Shown: in pieces, positions 13,761 to 25,490 of the stretch
Numbering within the stretch: position 1 is the first letter of the stretch
How the letters are laid out: every line of letters starts with the position of its first letter
The notes under the pieces: generated by a model
The model's input: the letters and a program-made list of their open reading frames with translations, nothing else
The model's database searches: none
What the model was told of the DNA's origin: nothing
From: Daphnia pulex
Taxonomy: Eukaryota; Arthropoda; Branchiopoda; Diplostraca; Daphniidae
Assembly: GCF_021134715.1 (NCBI RefSeq)
Contig: NC_060018.1
Location: 7,953,501 to 8,017,500 of the forward strand
Direction of reading: 5' to 3'
Length of the DNA: 64,000 nucleotides
Made by a program: the position numbers and the translations under genes

Positions 13761-13868
13761 GATTAAGTAAGAAACCTAGACACCTTAAAAATTCTCTAAT
13801 TCAATTATGCCCATTAGAAGCGTTACTGAGGACCTGTCTGATTTCCGGGAACTCCTTGAGTATATAAG
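13761..13868 (+). promoter_or_regulatory. Opsin copy 1 promoter (type I): conserved block, RCSI-like site, TATA box
   Basis: CCTAGACACCTTA block, then TAATTCAATTA at 13797-13807, which fits the TAAT-Y-N-R-ATTA palindrome of the rhodopsin conserved sequence I bound by Pax6-class homeodomains. A TATATAAG box is at 13861-13868. A type-I segment ending TTTCCGGGAACTCC lies between them. Homology with other opsin promoters starts at about 13761. Confidence 0.8.
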
Positions 13869-14106
13869 TCGCCTCTTGAGCCGTATGCCATTCGTAGCGT
13901 CAGTCGTCAAAGCACTTGCTTTCGAGGTCGCTTCTTCCGCCTATCTGCTTTCAAGCTTTACAAAGTCTTTTTCTTCCAATTCTCTTCCTGAATTCGATTG
14001 TTGTATCTTTTTGGAATCAATATCTTTTTACAGGTATGTTCAAAATGTATTAGAGCTATTTACATTTTTAAATTCTAAACTAACTTATCTGTATAAAGAT
14101 TGAAAA

Positions 14107-15547
14107 ATGGCAAACTTGACTGGTGATGCTGTTGTTGCGATGGCCCAGAAGCAGGCTTTTGATCCATGGGCTTTGCCCGATACCTTCACTCTTTATGCCT
14201 ACGCCCCAGAGGACATTCGCAGCTTTCTTCATCCTCACTGGCACTCATACAAGGCTGTGCACCCGGCATGGTATTATTTTTTGGGATTGATGTACTTGGT
14301 AATTGGCACTTGCGCTGTTGCGGGTAACGCCGTCGTCTTGAAGATCTTCAGCCGTTTCCCGGCTCTTCGAACTCCCGCCAACTTGTTGGTTATGAATTTG
14401 GCTGTGTCTGACTTCCTCCTAATGCTTGCACTTTTCCCCGAATGCGTTTACAACTTTTTCCTTGGTGGCCCATGGCGCTTTGGAGAAATGGGTTGCCAGA
14501 TCCACGCTTTCTTGGGTAAATCAAGTGAAAATTATACATTGAAAAAATTTGGCTAATTTGTTGATTATACTTCACGTGAATTAGGTGCTTGTTTCGGATA
14601 CAACCAAATCTTCACTCTGACAATGATCTCATACGATCGCTACAATGTGATTGTAAAGGGATTCAGTGGAACTCCTCTTACTTTCAGTATGATTGTGTTC
14701 TGTTTTTATCGTTAAACAAAATGAGTAAAATCGTTTTCTTATTCAGACCGCGCTGTATCCATCATCACCGTTAGCTGGATCTGGGCTTTGGGCTGGTCTA
14801 TCTGCCCATTGGTCGGCTGGGGTGCTTACGCCATGGATGGAATCATGGGAACGTATGTCATTCGGTTTATTTGGTTTTTTTTTTGAGTATTTTTTTCTAC
14901 GTTATTTCACTTTTCCAATCAACAGATGTTCTTATGACTACGTCTCCCAAAACATGAACAACAAATCCCACATTTTGGCTGCCACTTTCGCAAACTTCAT
15001 CCTGCCAATCATTGTTATTGCCGGTTGCTACTACTTCATCGTTCATGCCGTCTTCAAACACGAGGAAGAACTCCGTGCTCAGGCTAAGAAGATGAATGTT
15101 GCTTCTCTCCGTAGCAATACCGACCAACAGCAAGTTTCCGCTGAGATCCGTATTGCCAAGGTCTCCATCATGAACGTCTCGATGTGGTTGACTGCTTGGA
15201 CCCCATTCGCCGTTATCTGCATCATGGGTACCTGGGGTGATGTTTCCAAGATTACTCCTTTGGTGTCAGCCATCCCAGTCATTCTGGCCAAGACATCCTG
15301 TGCCTACAACCCACTCATCTATGCCATCTCCCATCCTAAATACCGAGAGGTAACATATTTTGTGTTCAAAATTAATGAAATACTTATAATTAATTTATCA
15401 AATGGAAATTTAATTTATTTACAGTGCCTGAAGCAAATGTATCCTTGGATGTGTATCGTTGAGGAGAAAAAATCAGTTGCTGATAACCAATCGGCCATCA
15501 CTGAAAAGACGGAAATGACTGAAACCGTCAAGTGCGAATCTGCTTAA
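14107..15547 (+). CDS. Long-wavelength-type visual opsin, copy 1
   Basis: Seven-helix photopigment that binds retinal and signals through Gq in photoreceptor membranes. Coding exons 14107-14515, 14585-14686, 14747-14852, 14926-15349 and 15425-15547 join in phase to 387 residues. A 5'-UTR exon ends at donor 14034; the acceptor AAAG at about 14098 is weak. Landmarks: N74 and D102 of helices 1 and 2, disulfide pair C130-C207, DRY at 154-156, AWTPF at 296-300, retinal lysine K328, NPLIY at 334-338, and HPKYR at 342-346, a hallmark of arthropod Gq opsins. Unusual residues are H133 and D201 at the two classical counterion positions. The third cytoplasmic loop (RAQAKKMNVASLRS) is of arthropod type. 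AATAAA lies 5 nt after the stop at 15552-15557, but an ATTAAA about 155 nt further on may be the used signal. The protein is identical to copies 2, 3 and 7. Confidence 0.95.
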
Positions 15548-16877
15548 GATAAATAAATCCATCAAATCTGGACTAGCATTCATTGGGAATGTTATCGGAC
15601 GGCTATCATACTTATTGACGACACTGGCAAACTCTAATTGACTAATGACTCTTGATTTGTGATTCCACGAATTTTCGGAGCTTTAATTTTTTTCCGTTTT
15701 TCTTATTAAAAGTTTTCGTGTACATTTGACACTCAATTTATGTTAATATTTTGTTTTTATTGGGTTGATTAATACACTGATGTTAAGAAGAGAGCATCCA
15801 CAAAAATATTTGTTTTCTCTTTAATGCAATGGATGACCGTCGCAGTTTCAATGTGATAAAAACGAATTAGAAATCATTTAACTAACTAGATGAAAGTCGC
15901 GATAGCTAAATAGCTGTAAAATCGTTCATACAGTCAAGTAGTAAATGTTATAGCTTAACGGAATTCAAGCAAGAATTTACTGATACATCTTAGGTTAGTT
16001 TTAGTTTGACATAATTTTGGCACAAATGTCTATATTTTGATTCTTTACGGTTTCTCTGTGTATGGAAATTTTCATGAATCGATTCAAATTCAGAGATGAC
16101 CTATTTTGTTAAACAAATATACTAAAATCTTGCTATTTCAATTTTCCGGTGCTCGACCAGAGAGTTGTTAGGGAACGAGAGGGTAGCGCAGAGAATCTCT
16201 AAACAAATTCTTTATTTGTTTTCGATCTAAAAGTCATATAAAGCGTCATACCAGCATTATAAAAAAATTATAAATTATTTTTGAATCTTTAATGATTAGA
16301 AAAAGTTTGTAAGAATTAGTAATTTTTATTCGGTGTATAATGTATGCATGTAGTGTACATGATCATAGAATTGTTAGGGGGAGGGGGCGTGGAGTACCTT
16401 TGGATAAATTCTGTATTTCTTCAGTAATTAAATAAATTATTGCGATATGAAGTCACACAAAGCTTCATACCTCCAATCTTATACAAAATTGAATAATTCT
16501 TTTGAATATTTCTATGATTAGAAACATTTTGTAAGAATTAGCAATCTTTTGTGTTTACACGTACAAAACATGGTTCGTTCAAAGAGGGACACTTTGAATT
16601 TTCCTAATTTCTCCTGATATTAAATACCGAATCGTTATTTCGATTTGATTCCACAAATCATATTCATGCGGAATTAAAATCCATTGTTTACGCCATTAAA
16701 ATTTCCTTCGGATTTTGCACGAGGCAGACACATTATAGATTAATCAATATTTCATTTCAGAAACGATCCTAACACAAAAAGGGTTAATTAAAAAAACTGG
16801 GTGATTGTTTGCTAAACCAAATAAAATATTCAATTGATTTTGGACAATTATGAGTAAATAGCTACTTTATTCTTACG
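15548..16877. repeat. Opsin spacer, unit 1 (3' UTR to next promoter)
   Basis: A spacer of about 1.33 kb shared nearly base for base with those after copies 2, 3, 5, 6 and, in part, 7. It carries a G-rich tract at 16377-16387 (GGGGGAGGGGG here) and no open gene. It is part of the 3.12-kb repeat unit. Confidence 0.85.
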
Positions 16878-16983
16878 GATTAAATAAGAAACCTAGACAC
16901 CTTAATAATCCTCTAATTAAATTATGACTATAAGAAACGTCACTGAGGTGCCGTCGTTTCCGGGAATTCCTTGAGTATATAAG
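16878..16983 (+). promoter_or_regulatory. Opsin copy 2 promoter (type II)
   Basis: CCTAGACACCTTA block, TAATTAAATTA at 16914-16924 (fits TAAT-Y-N-R-ATTA) and TATATAAG at 16976-16983. The intervening segment ends TTTCCGGGAATTCC, the form seen in the inner genes of each block. Confidence 0.8.
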
Positions 16984-17221
16984 TCGCCTCTTGAACCGTA
17001 TGCCATTCGTAGCGTCAGTCGTCAAAGCTCTTGCTTTCGAGGTCGCTTCTTCTGCCTATCTGCTTTCAAGCTTTACAAAGTCTTTTTCTTCCAATTCTCT
17101 TCCTGAATTCGATTGTTGTATCCTTTTGGAATCAATATCTTTTTACAGGTATGTTCAAAATGTATTAGGGCTATTTACATTTTTAAATTCTAAACTAACT
17201 TATCTGTATAAAGATTGAAAA

Positions 17222-18664
17222 ATGGCAAACTTGACTGGTGATGCTGTTGTTGCGATGGCCCAGAAGCAGGCTTTTGATCCATGGGCTTTGCCCGATACCT
17301 TCACTCTTTATGCCTACGCCCCAGAGGACATTCGCAGCTTTCTTCATCCTCACTGGCACTCATACAAGGCTGTGCACCCGGCATGGTATTATTTTTTGGG
17401 ATTGATGTACTTGGTAATTGGCACTTGCGCTGTTGCGGGTAACGCCGTCGTCTTGAAGATCTTCAGCCGTTTCCCGGCTCTTCGAACTCCCGCCAACTTG
17501 TTGGTTATGAATTTGGCTGTGTCTGACTTCCTCCTAATGCTTGCACTTTTCCCCGAATGCGTTTACAACTTTTTCCTTGGTGGCCCATGGCGCTTTGGAG
17601 AAATGGGTTGCCAGATCCACGCTTTCTTGGGTAAATCAAGTGATAATTATACATTGAAAAAATTTGGCTAATTTGTTGATTATACTTCACGTGAATTAGG
17701 TGCTTGTTTCGGATACAACCAAATCTTCACTCTGACAATGATCTCATACGATCGCTACAATGTGATTGTAAAGGGATTCAGTGGAACTCCTCTTACTTTC
17801 AGTATGATTGTGTTCTGTTTTTATCGTTAAACAAAATGAGTAAAATCGTTTTCTTATTCAGACCGCGCTGTATCCATCATCACCGTTAGCTGGATCTGGG
17901 CTTTGGGCTGGTCTATCTGCCCATTGGTCGGCTGGGGTGCTTACGCCATGGATGGAATCATGGGAACGTATGTCATTCGGTTTATTTGGTTTTCATTTTT
18001 GAGTATTTTTTTTCTACGTTATTTCACTTTTCCAATCAACAGATGTTCTTATGACTACGTCTCCCAAAACATGAACAACAAATCCCACATTTTGGCTGCC
18101 ACTTTCGCAAACTTCATCCTGCCAATCATTGTTATTGCCGGTTGCTACTACTTCATCGTTCATGCCGTCTTCAAACACGAGGAAGAACTCCGTGCTCAGG
18201 CTAAGAAGATGAATGTTGCTTCTCTCCGTAGCAATACCGACCAACAGCAAGTTTCCGCTGAGATCCGTATTGCCAAGGTCTCCATCATGAACGTCTCGAT
18301 GTGGTTGACTGCTTGGACCCCATTCGCCGTTATCTGCATCATGGGTACCTGGGGTGATGTTTCCAAGATTACTCCTTTGGTGTCAGCCATCCCAGTCATT
18401 CTGGCCAAGACATCCTGTGCCTACAACCCACTCATCTATGCCATCTCCCATCCTAAATACCGAGAGGTAACATATTTTGTGTTCAAAATTAATGAAATAC
18501 TTATAATTAATTTATCAAATGGAAATTTAATTTATTTACAGTGCCTGAAGCAAATGTATCCTTGGATGTGTATCGTTGAGGAGAAAAAATCAGTTGCTGA
18601 TAACCAATCGGCCATCACTGAAAAGACGGAAATGACTGAAACCGTCAAGTGCGAATCTGCTTAA
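17222..18664 (+). CDS. Long-wavelength-type visual opsin, copy 2
   Basis: Exons 17222-17630, 17700-17801, 17862-17967, 18043-18466 and 18542-18664, 387 residues. The protein equals copy 1. The third intron is 2 bp longer and one base in the first intron differs (GATAAT instead of GAAAAT). The start codon lies 3,115 bp after that of copy 1. Confidence 0.95.
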
Positions 18665-19998
18665 GATAAATAAATCCATCAAATCTGGACTAGCATTCAT
18701 TGGGAATGTTATCGGACGGCTATCATACTTATTGACGACACTGGCAAACTCTAATTGACTAATGACTCTTGATTTGTGATTCCACGAATTTTCGGAGCTT
18801 TAATTTTTTCCGTTTTTCTTATTAAAAGTTTTCGTGTACATTTGACACTCAATTTATGTTAATATTCTGTTTTTATTGGGTTGATTAATACACTGATGTT
18901 AAGAAGAGAGCATCCACAAAAATATTTGTTTTCTCTTTAATGCAATGGATGACCGTCGCAGTTTCAATGTGATAAAAACGAATTAGAAATCATTTAACTA
19001 ACTAGATGAAAGTCGCGATAGCTAAATAGCTGTAAAATCGTTCATACAGTCAAGTAGTAAATGTTATAGCTTAACGGAATTCAAGCAAGAATTTACTGAT
19101 ACATCTTAGGTTAGTTTTAGTTTGACATAATTTTGGCACAAATGTCTATATTTTGATTCTTTACGGTTTCTCTGTGTATGGAAATTTTCATGAATCGATT
19201 CAAATTCAGAGATGACCTATTTTGTTAAACAAATATACTAAAATCTTGCTATTTCAATTTTCCGGTGCTCGACCAGAGAGTTGTTAGGGAACGAGAGGGT
19301 AGCGCAGAGAATCTCTAAACAAATTCTTTATTTGTTTTCGATCTAAAAGTCATATAAAGCGTCATACCAGCATTATAAAAAAATTATAAATTATTTTTGA
19401 ATCTTTAATGATTAGAAAAAGTTTGTAAGAATTAGTAATTTTTATTCGGTGTATAATGTATGCATGTAGTGTACATGATTATAGAATTGTTAAGGGGGGG
19501 GGGGCGTGGAGTACCTTTGGATAAATTCTGTATTTCTTCAGTAATTAAATAAATTATTGCGATATGAAGTCACACAAAGCTTCATACCTCCAATGTTATA
19601 CAAAATTGAATAATTCTTTTGAATATTTCTATGATTAGAAACATTTTGTAAGAATTAGCAATCTTTTGTGTTTACACGTACAAAACATGGTTCGTTCAAA
19701 GAGGGACACTTTGAATTTTCCTAATTTCTCCTGATATTAAATACCGAATATATCGTTATTTCGATTTGATTCCACAAATCATATTCATGCGGAATTAAAA
19801 TCCATTGTTTACGCCATTAAAATTTCCTTCGGATTTTGCACGAGGCAGACACATTATAGATTAATCAATATTTCATTTCAGAAACGATCCTAACACAAAA
19901 AGGGTTAATTAAAAAAACTGGGTGATTGTTTGCTAAACCAAATAAAATATTCAATTGATTTTGGACAATTATGAGTAAATAGCTACTTTATTCTTAAG
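18665..19998. repeat. Opsin spacer, unit 2
   Basis: Near-identical to spacer unit 1. The G tract at 19494-19504 is an uninterrupted run of 11 G, so it varies in length and purity between units. No gene. Confidence 0.85.
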
Positions 19999-20104
19999 GA
20001 TTAAATAAGAAACCTAGACACCTTAATAATCCTCTAATTAAATTATGACTATAAGAAACGTCACTGAGGTGCCGTCGTTTCCGGGAATTCCTTGAGTATA
20101 TAAG
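19999..20104 (+). promoter_or_regulatory. Opsin copy 3 promoter (type II)
   Basis: TAATTAAATTA at 20035-20045 and TATATAAG at 20097-20104 behind the CCTAGACACCTTA block, as in copy 2. Confidence 0.8.
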
Positions 20105-20342
20105 TCGCCTCTTGAACCGTATGCCATTCGTAGCGTCAGTCGTCAAAGCTCTTGCTTTCGAGGTCGCTTCTTCTGCCTATCTGCTTTCAAGCTTTACAAA
20201 GTCTTTTTCTTCCAATTCTCTTCCTGAATTCGATTGTTGTATCCTTTTGGAATCAATATCTTTTTACAGGTATGTTCAAAATGTATTAGGGCTATTTACA
20301 TTTTTAAATTCTAAACTAACTTATCTGTATAAAGATTGAAAA

Positions 20343-21783
20343 ATGGCAAACTTGACTGGTGATGCTGTTGTTGCGATGGCCCAGAAGCAGGCTTTTGATC
20401 CATGGGCTTTGCCCGATACCTTCACTCTTTATGCCTACGCCCCAGAGGACATTCGCAGCTTTCTTCATCCTCACTGGCACTCATACAAGGCTGTGCACCC
20501 GGCATGGTATTATTTTTTGGGATTGATGTACTTGGTAATTGGCACTTGCGCTGTTGCGGGTAACGCCGTCGTCTTGAAGATCTTCAGCCGTTTCCCGGCT
20601 CTTCGAACTCCCGCCAACTTGTTGGTTATGAATTTGGCTGTGTCTGACTTCCTCCTAATGCTTGCACTTTTCCCCGAATGCGTTTACAACTTTTTCCTTG
20701 GTGGCCCATGGCGCTTTGGAGAAATGGGTTGCCAGATCCACGCTTTCTTGGGTAAATCAAGTGAAAATTATACATTGAAAAAATTTGGCTAATTTGTTGA
20801 TTATACTTCACGTGAATTAGGTGCTTGTTTCGGATACAACCAAATCTTCACTCTGACAATGATCTCATACGATCGCTACAATGTGATTGTAAAGGGATTC
20901 AGTGGAACTCCTCTTACTTTCAGTATGATTGTGTTCTGTTTTTATCGTTAAACAAAATGAGTAAAATCGTTTTCTTATTCAGACCGCGCTGTATCCATCA
21001 TCACCGTTAGCTGGATCTGGGCTTTGGGCTGGTCTATCTGCCCATTGGTCGGCTGGGGTGCTTACGCCATGGATGGAATCATGGGAACGTATGTCATTCG
21101 GTTTATTTGGTTTTTTTTTTGAGTATTTTTTTCTACGTTATTTCACTTTTCCAATCAACAGATGTTCTTATGACTACGTCTCCCAAAACATGAACAACAA
21201 ATCCCACATTTTGGCTGCCACTTTCGCAAACTTCATCCTGCCAATCATTGTTATTGCCGGTTGCTACTACTTCATCGTTCATGCCGTCTTCAAACACGAG
21301 GAAGAACTCCGTGCTCAGGCTAAGAAGATGAATGTTGCTTCTCTCCGTAGCAATACCGACCAACAGCAAGTTTCCGCTGAGATCCGTATTGCCAAGGTCT
21401 CCATCATGAACGTCTCGATGTGGTTGACTGCTTGGACCCCATTCGCCGTTATCTGCATCATGGGTACCTGGGGTGATGTTTCCAAGATTACTCCTTTGGT
21501 GTCAGCCATCCCAGTCATTCTGGCCAAGACATCCTGTGCCTACAACCCACTCATCTATGCCATCTCCCATCCTAAATACCGAGAGGTAACATATTTTGTG
21601 TTCAAAATTAATGAAATACTTATAATTAATTTATCAAATGGAAATTTAATTTATTTACAGTGCCTGAAGCAAATGTATCCTTGGATGTGTATCGTTGAGG
21701 AGAAAAAATCAGTTGCTGATAACCAATCGGCCATCACTGAAAAGACGGAAATGACTGAAACCGTCAAGTGCGAATCTGCTTAA
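20343..21783 (+). CDS. Long-wavelength-type visual opsin, copy 3
   Basis: Exons 20343-20751, 20821-20922, 20983-21088, 21162-21585 and 21661-21783, 387 residues. The protein is identical to copies 1, 2 and 7. The third intron is the same length as in copy 1. The unit is 3,121 bp from copy 2. Confidence 0.95.
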
Positions 21784-22988
21784 GATAAATAAATCCATCA
21801 AATCTGGACTAGCATTCATTGGGAATGTTATCGGACGGCTATCATACTTATTGACGACACTGGCAAACTCTAATTGACTAATGACTCTTGATTTGTGATT
21901 CCACGAATTTTCGGAGCTTTAATTTTTTCCGTTTTTCTTATTAAAAGTTTTCGTGTACATTTGACACTCAATTTATGTTAATATTCTGTTTTTATTGGGT
22001 TGATTAATACACTGATGTTAAGAAGAGAGTATCCACAAAAATATTTGTTTTCTCTTTAATGCAATGGATGACCGTCGCAGTTTCAATGTGATAAAAACGA
22101 ATTAGAAATCATTTAACTAACTAGATGAAAGTCGCGATAGCTAAATAGCTGTAAAATCGTTCATACAGTCAAGTAGTAAATGTTATAGCTTAACGGAATT
22201 CAAGCAAGAATTTACTGATACATCTTAGGTTAGTTTTAGTTTGACATAATTTTGGCACAAATGTCTATATTTTGATTCTTTACGGTTTCTCTGTGTATGG
22301 AAATTTTCATGAATCGATTCAAATTCAGAGATGACCTATTTTGTTAAACAAATATACTAAAATCTTGCTATTTCAATTTTCCGGTGCTCGACCAGAGAGT
22401 TGTTAGGGAACGAGAGGGTAGCGCAGAGAATCTCTAAACAAATTCTTTATTTGTTTTCGATCTAAAAGTCATATAAAGCGTCATACCAGCATTATAAAAA
22501 AATTATAAATTATTTTTGAATCTTTAATGATTAGAAAAAGTTTGTAAGAATTAGTAATTTTTATTCGGTGTATAATGTATGCATGTAGTGTACATGATTA
22601 TAGAATTGTTAAGGGGGGGGGCGTGGAGTACCTTTGGATAAATTCTGTATTTCTTCAGTAATTAAATAAATTATTGCGATATGAAGTCACACAAAGCTTC
22701 ATACCTCCAATGTTATACAAAATTGAATAATTCTTTTGAATATTTCTATGATTAGAAACATTTTGTAAGAATTAGCAATCTTTTGTGTTTACACGTACAA
22801 AACATGGTTCGTTCAAAGAGGGACACTTTGAATTTTCCTAATTTCTCCTGATATTAAATACCGAATATATCGTTATTTCGATTTGATTCCACAAATCATA
22901 TTCATGCGGAATTAAAATCCATTGTTTACGCCATTAAAATTTCCTTCGGATTTTGCACGAGGCAGACACATTATAGATTAATCAATAT
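21784..22988. repeat. Opsin spacer, unit 3 (interrupted by the LTR element)
   Basis: Same spacer as after copies 1 and 2, with a run of nine G at 22613-22621. It is split by the LTR array after 22988 and resumes at 26136 or 26141, depending on how the duplicated AATAT is counted. Confidence 0.85.
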
Positions 22989-23633
22989 TGTAAGGATTGG
23001 CTGTCAGTGTTCTGCTTATCGGCAAAATAGTTCATTCCCCTCGTTTGTTTATTGCTCTCTCGCTGACCTCGATACAAGTCATTCCCCCCTTCTGTTTTAT
23101 GACCCACGCTAACCTTGACTCTACTGTCAATGACCGCGTTTGACCCTGTTCTGACTTGTATAAAACCCCACCCAACGCAGTTCTTCTTCAGTCAATGCTA
23201 GGCTGTTCAATCGGTCTGGTGTTGGCTCACCCCTTCTCGAGTCAATGCTAGGCTGTTCAATCGGTCTGGTGTTGGCTCACCCCTTCTCGAGTCGATGCTA
23301 GGCTGTTCAATCGGTCTGGTGTTGGCTCACCCCTTCTCGAGTCAATGCTAGGCTGTTCAATCGGTCTGGTGTTGGCTCACCCCTTCTCGAGTCAATGCTA
23401 GGCTGTTCAGTCGGTCTAGTGTTGGCTCACTCCTTCTGGCTCGCAGGATGTCACATTCTGTCGGGTTATTGTTTCTTCTTTTTCCATTGTAGTTATGTTT
23501 TTGTATTTGCCCGCCTCATGCTAGAGAAGTCTCGCGCTTCGCATGTAGGACCGTAAAGCCATGTATGTTTCTACAATAAATTCTTTACCCCGTCTATCAC
23601 CGTGTTGAAGTGAGTAACTTTTCAGTTCTCACA
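22989..23633 (+). repeat. LTR 1
   Basis: 645 bp, TG...CA. TATAAAA at 23159-23165 and an initiator-like TTCAGTC at 23187-23193 about 30 nt later mark the U3/R border. AATAAA at 23575-23580 is the likely poly(A) signal. Contains a 50-bp tandem repeat. Confidence 0.9.
23191..23440 (+). repeat. 50-bp minisatellite inside LTR 1 (5 units)
   Basis: Five units start at 23191, 23241, 23291, 23341 and 23391. Unit 3 has GTCGATG for GTCAATG and unit 5 has diverged in its second half. The array begins just after the predicted transcription start. Confidence 0.95.
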
Positions 23634-24239
23634 TGTGGTGGCAGCGATGGGATCCCAATTCACCCCCGAGGAGACTGCTACGACGCCGCTACCTTCCGAC
23701 GCCAGAACCTTGGCCAACCGCCCACCTACCACAAAGGACGGCCACATACGACTATTTCGCTTCAAGCATCACGACCCATCCCTGACAGAACAACCGAAGA
23801 TCCATTCAGAACTGACAATTCATTTAGAGTAGACTGTATGAGTAATACAGTTGAAGTATTAATCAGAGAAACAGGAATTCGTCGTAGTCCATGGAATTAT
23901 GGAAGAATGCGTTCTAGGTTTAGACGCTCTTTATCAACATAATTTTGCGATCGACGGCCACGAAAAGCGTGCCTACCGCGTTAGGGGATCTGATCAATCC
24001 AACAACCGTAGGGACCCAGTAGTGGTGATCCAGAAAAATCTCGTTTTACCTCCATTTGCAGCATGCCTAATGGAGAGCGGGGGGGACGGCGCCAAATTCC
24101 CTCCCGGCACCTCATTCTACACTCAGTTCATCGATGTTTCCCGTCAGTTATAAAAAAAAAAACTCTTTCTTTTCCAGTGTCAGTATTTGTGTTTTGTTTT
24201 GTTAGATTGCGGGACGCAATCTCCCATGGCCCCAAGGTA
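23634..24239 (+). mobile_element. Internal segment 1 of the LTR element (gag start fused to protease end)
   Basis: Starts with TGGTGGCAGCGATGG at 23636, a candidate tRNA primer-binding site; the matching tRNA is not assigned. A short frame from 23647 (MGSQFTPEETATTPLPSDAR...) ends at 23832 and is gag-like only by position. At 23899-24153 another frame holds EECVLGLDALYQHNF, resembling the C-terminal part of a retropepsin. Stops and frame changes between them show a large internal deletion. Near the 3' end is a small hairpin, GATTGCG...CGCAATC. No clear polypurine tract is seen. Confidence 0.75.
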
Positions 24240-24884
24240 TGTAAGGATTGGCTGTCAGTGTTCTGCTTATCGGCAAAATAGTTCATTCCCCTCGTTTGTT
24301 TATTGCTCTCTCGCTGACCTCGATACAAGTCATTCCCCCCTTCTGTTTTATGACCCACGCTAACCTTGACTCTACTGTCAATGACCGCGTTTGACCCTGT
24401 TCTGACTTGTATAAAACCCCACCCAACGCAGTTCTTCTTCAGTCAATGCTAGGCTGTTCAATCGGTCTGGTGTTGGCTCACCCCTTCTCGAGTCAATGCT
24501 AGGCTGTTCAATCGGTCTGGTGTTGGCTCACCCCTTCTCGAGTCGATGCTAGGCTGTTCAATCGGTCTGGTGTTGGCTCACCCCTTCTCGAGTCAATGCT
24601 AGGCTGTTCAATCGGTCTGGTGTTGGCTCACCCCTTCTCGAGTCAATGCTAGGCTGTTCAGTCGGTCTAGTGTTGGCTCACTCCTTCTGGCTCGCAGGAT
24701 GTCACATTCTGTCGGGTTATTGTTTCTTCTTTTTCCATTGTAGTTATGTTTTTGTATTTGCCCGCCTCATGCTAGAGAAGTCTCGCGCTTCGCATGTAGG
24801 ACCGTAAAGCCATGTATGTTTCTACAATAAATTCTTTACCCCGTCTATCACCGTGTTGAAGTGAGTAACTTTTCAGTTCTCACA
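24240..24884 (+). repeat. LTR 2 (shared by both internal segments)
   Basis: Appears identical to LTR 1, including its own five-unit minisatellite at 24442-24691. It serves as 3' LTR of the first and 5' LTR of the second internal segment. Confidence 0.9.
24442..24691 (+). repeat. 50-bp minisatellite inside LTR 2 (5 units)
   Basis: Same unit order as in LTR 1, including the variant third unit and the diverged fifth. Confidence 0.9.
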
Positions 24885-25490
24885 TGTGGTGGCAGCGATG
24901 GGATCCCAATTCACCCCCGAGGAGACTGCTACGACGCCGCTACCTTCCGACGCCAGAACCTTGGCCAACCGCCCACCTACCACAAAGGACGGCCACATAC
25001 GACTATTTCGCTTCAAGCATCACGACCCATCCCTGACAGAACAACCGAAGATCCATTCAGAACTGACAATTCATTTAGAGTAGACTGTATGAGTAATACA
25101 GTTGAAGTATTAATCAGAGAAACAGGAATTCGTCGTAGTCCATGGAATTATGGAAGAATGCGTTCTAGGTTTAGACGCTCTTTATCAACATAATTTTGCG
25201 ATCGACGGCCACGAAAAGCGTGCCTACCGCGTTAGGGGATCTGATCAATCCAACAACCGTAGGGACCCAGTAGTGGTGATCCAGAAAAATCTCGTTTTAC
25301 CTCCATTTGCAGCATGCCTAATGGAGAGCGGGGGGGACGGCGCCAAATTCCCTCCCGGCACCTCATTCTACACTCAGTTCATCGATGTTTCCCGTCAGTT
25401 ATAAAAAAAAAAACTCTTTCTTTTCCAGTGTCAGTATTTGTGTTTTGTTTTGTTAGATTGCGGGACGCAATCTCCCATGGCCCCAAGGTA
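24885..25490 (+). mobile_element. Internal segment 2 of the LTR element
   Basis: Exact-looking duplicate of internal segment 1, with the same deletion junction and stops. The tandem therefore copied an already deleted element. Confidence 0.85.

Noticed and set aside
13900-13905. TCAGTC as the opsin initiator
   Set aside because: It lies about 41 nt after the TATA box start, farther than the usual 30, so I do not assign the start site to it.
13885-14103. Frame starting MPFVASVVKAL upstream of each opsin, as an upstream ORF or N-terminal extension
   Set aside because: Its ATG is missing in copies 5 and 8 and lies very close to the TATA box. The frame runs through the 5'-UTR intron donor and ends before the opsin start.
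14897-15291. Antisense frames of 70 and 78 codons repeated in all opsin copies
   Set aside because: They are mirror frames of conserved exon 4 and follow from the opsin codons. No splice or promoter support.
15357-15424. Reading straight through opsin intron 4 (protein containing FVFKINEILIINL)
   Set aside because: GT-AG sites join HPKYRE to CLKQMYPW, the normal opsin tail. The readthrough is broken in copies 4, 8 and 9.
23191-23440. 50-bp repeats in the LTR as a CRISPR array
   Set aside because: Units are contiguous with no unique spacers, and the genome is eukaryotic.
23610-23942. 110-codon frame in the LTR element as a host gene
   Set aside because: It starts in the LTR, spans the primer-binding site and is duplicated exactly with the element.
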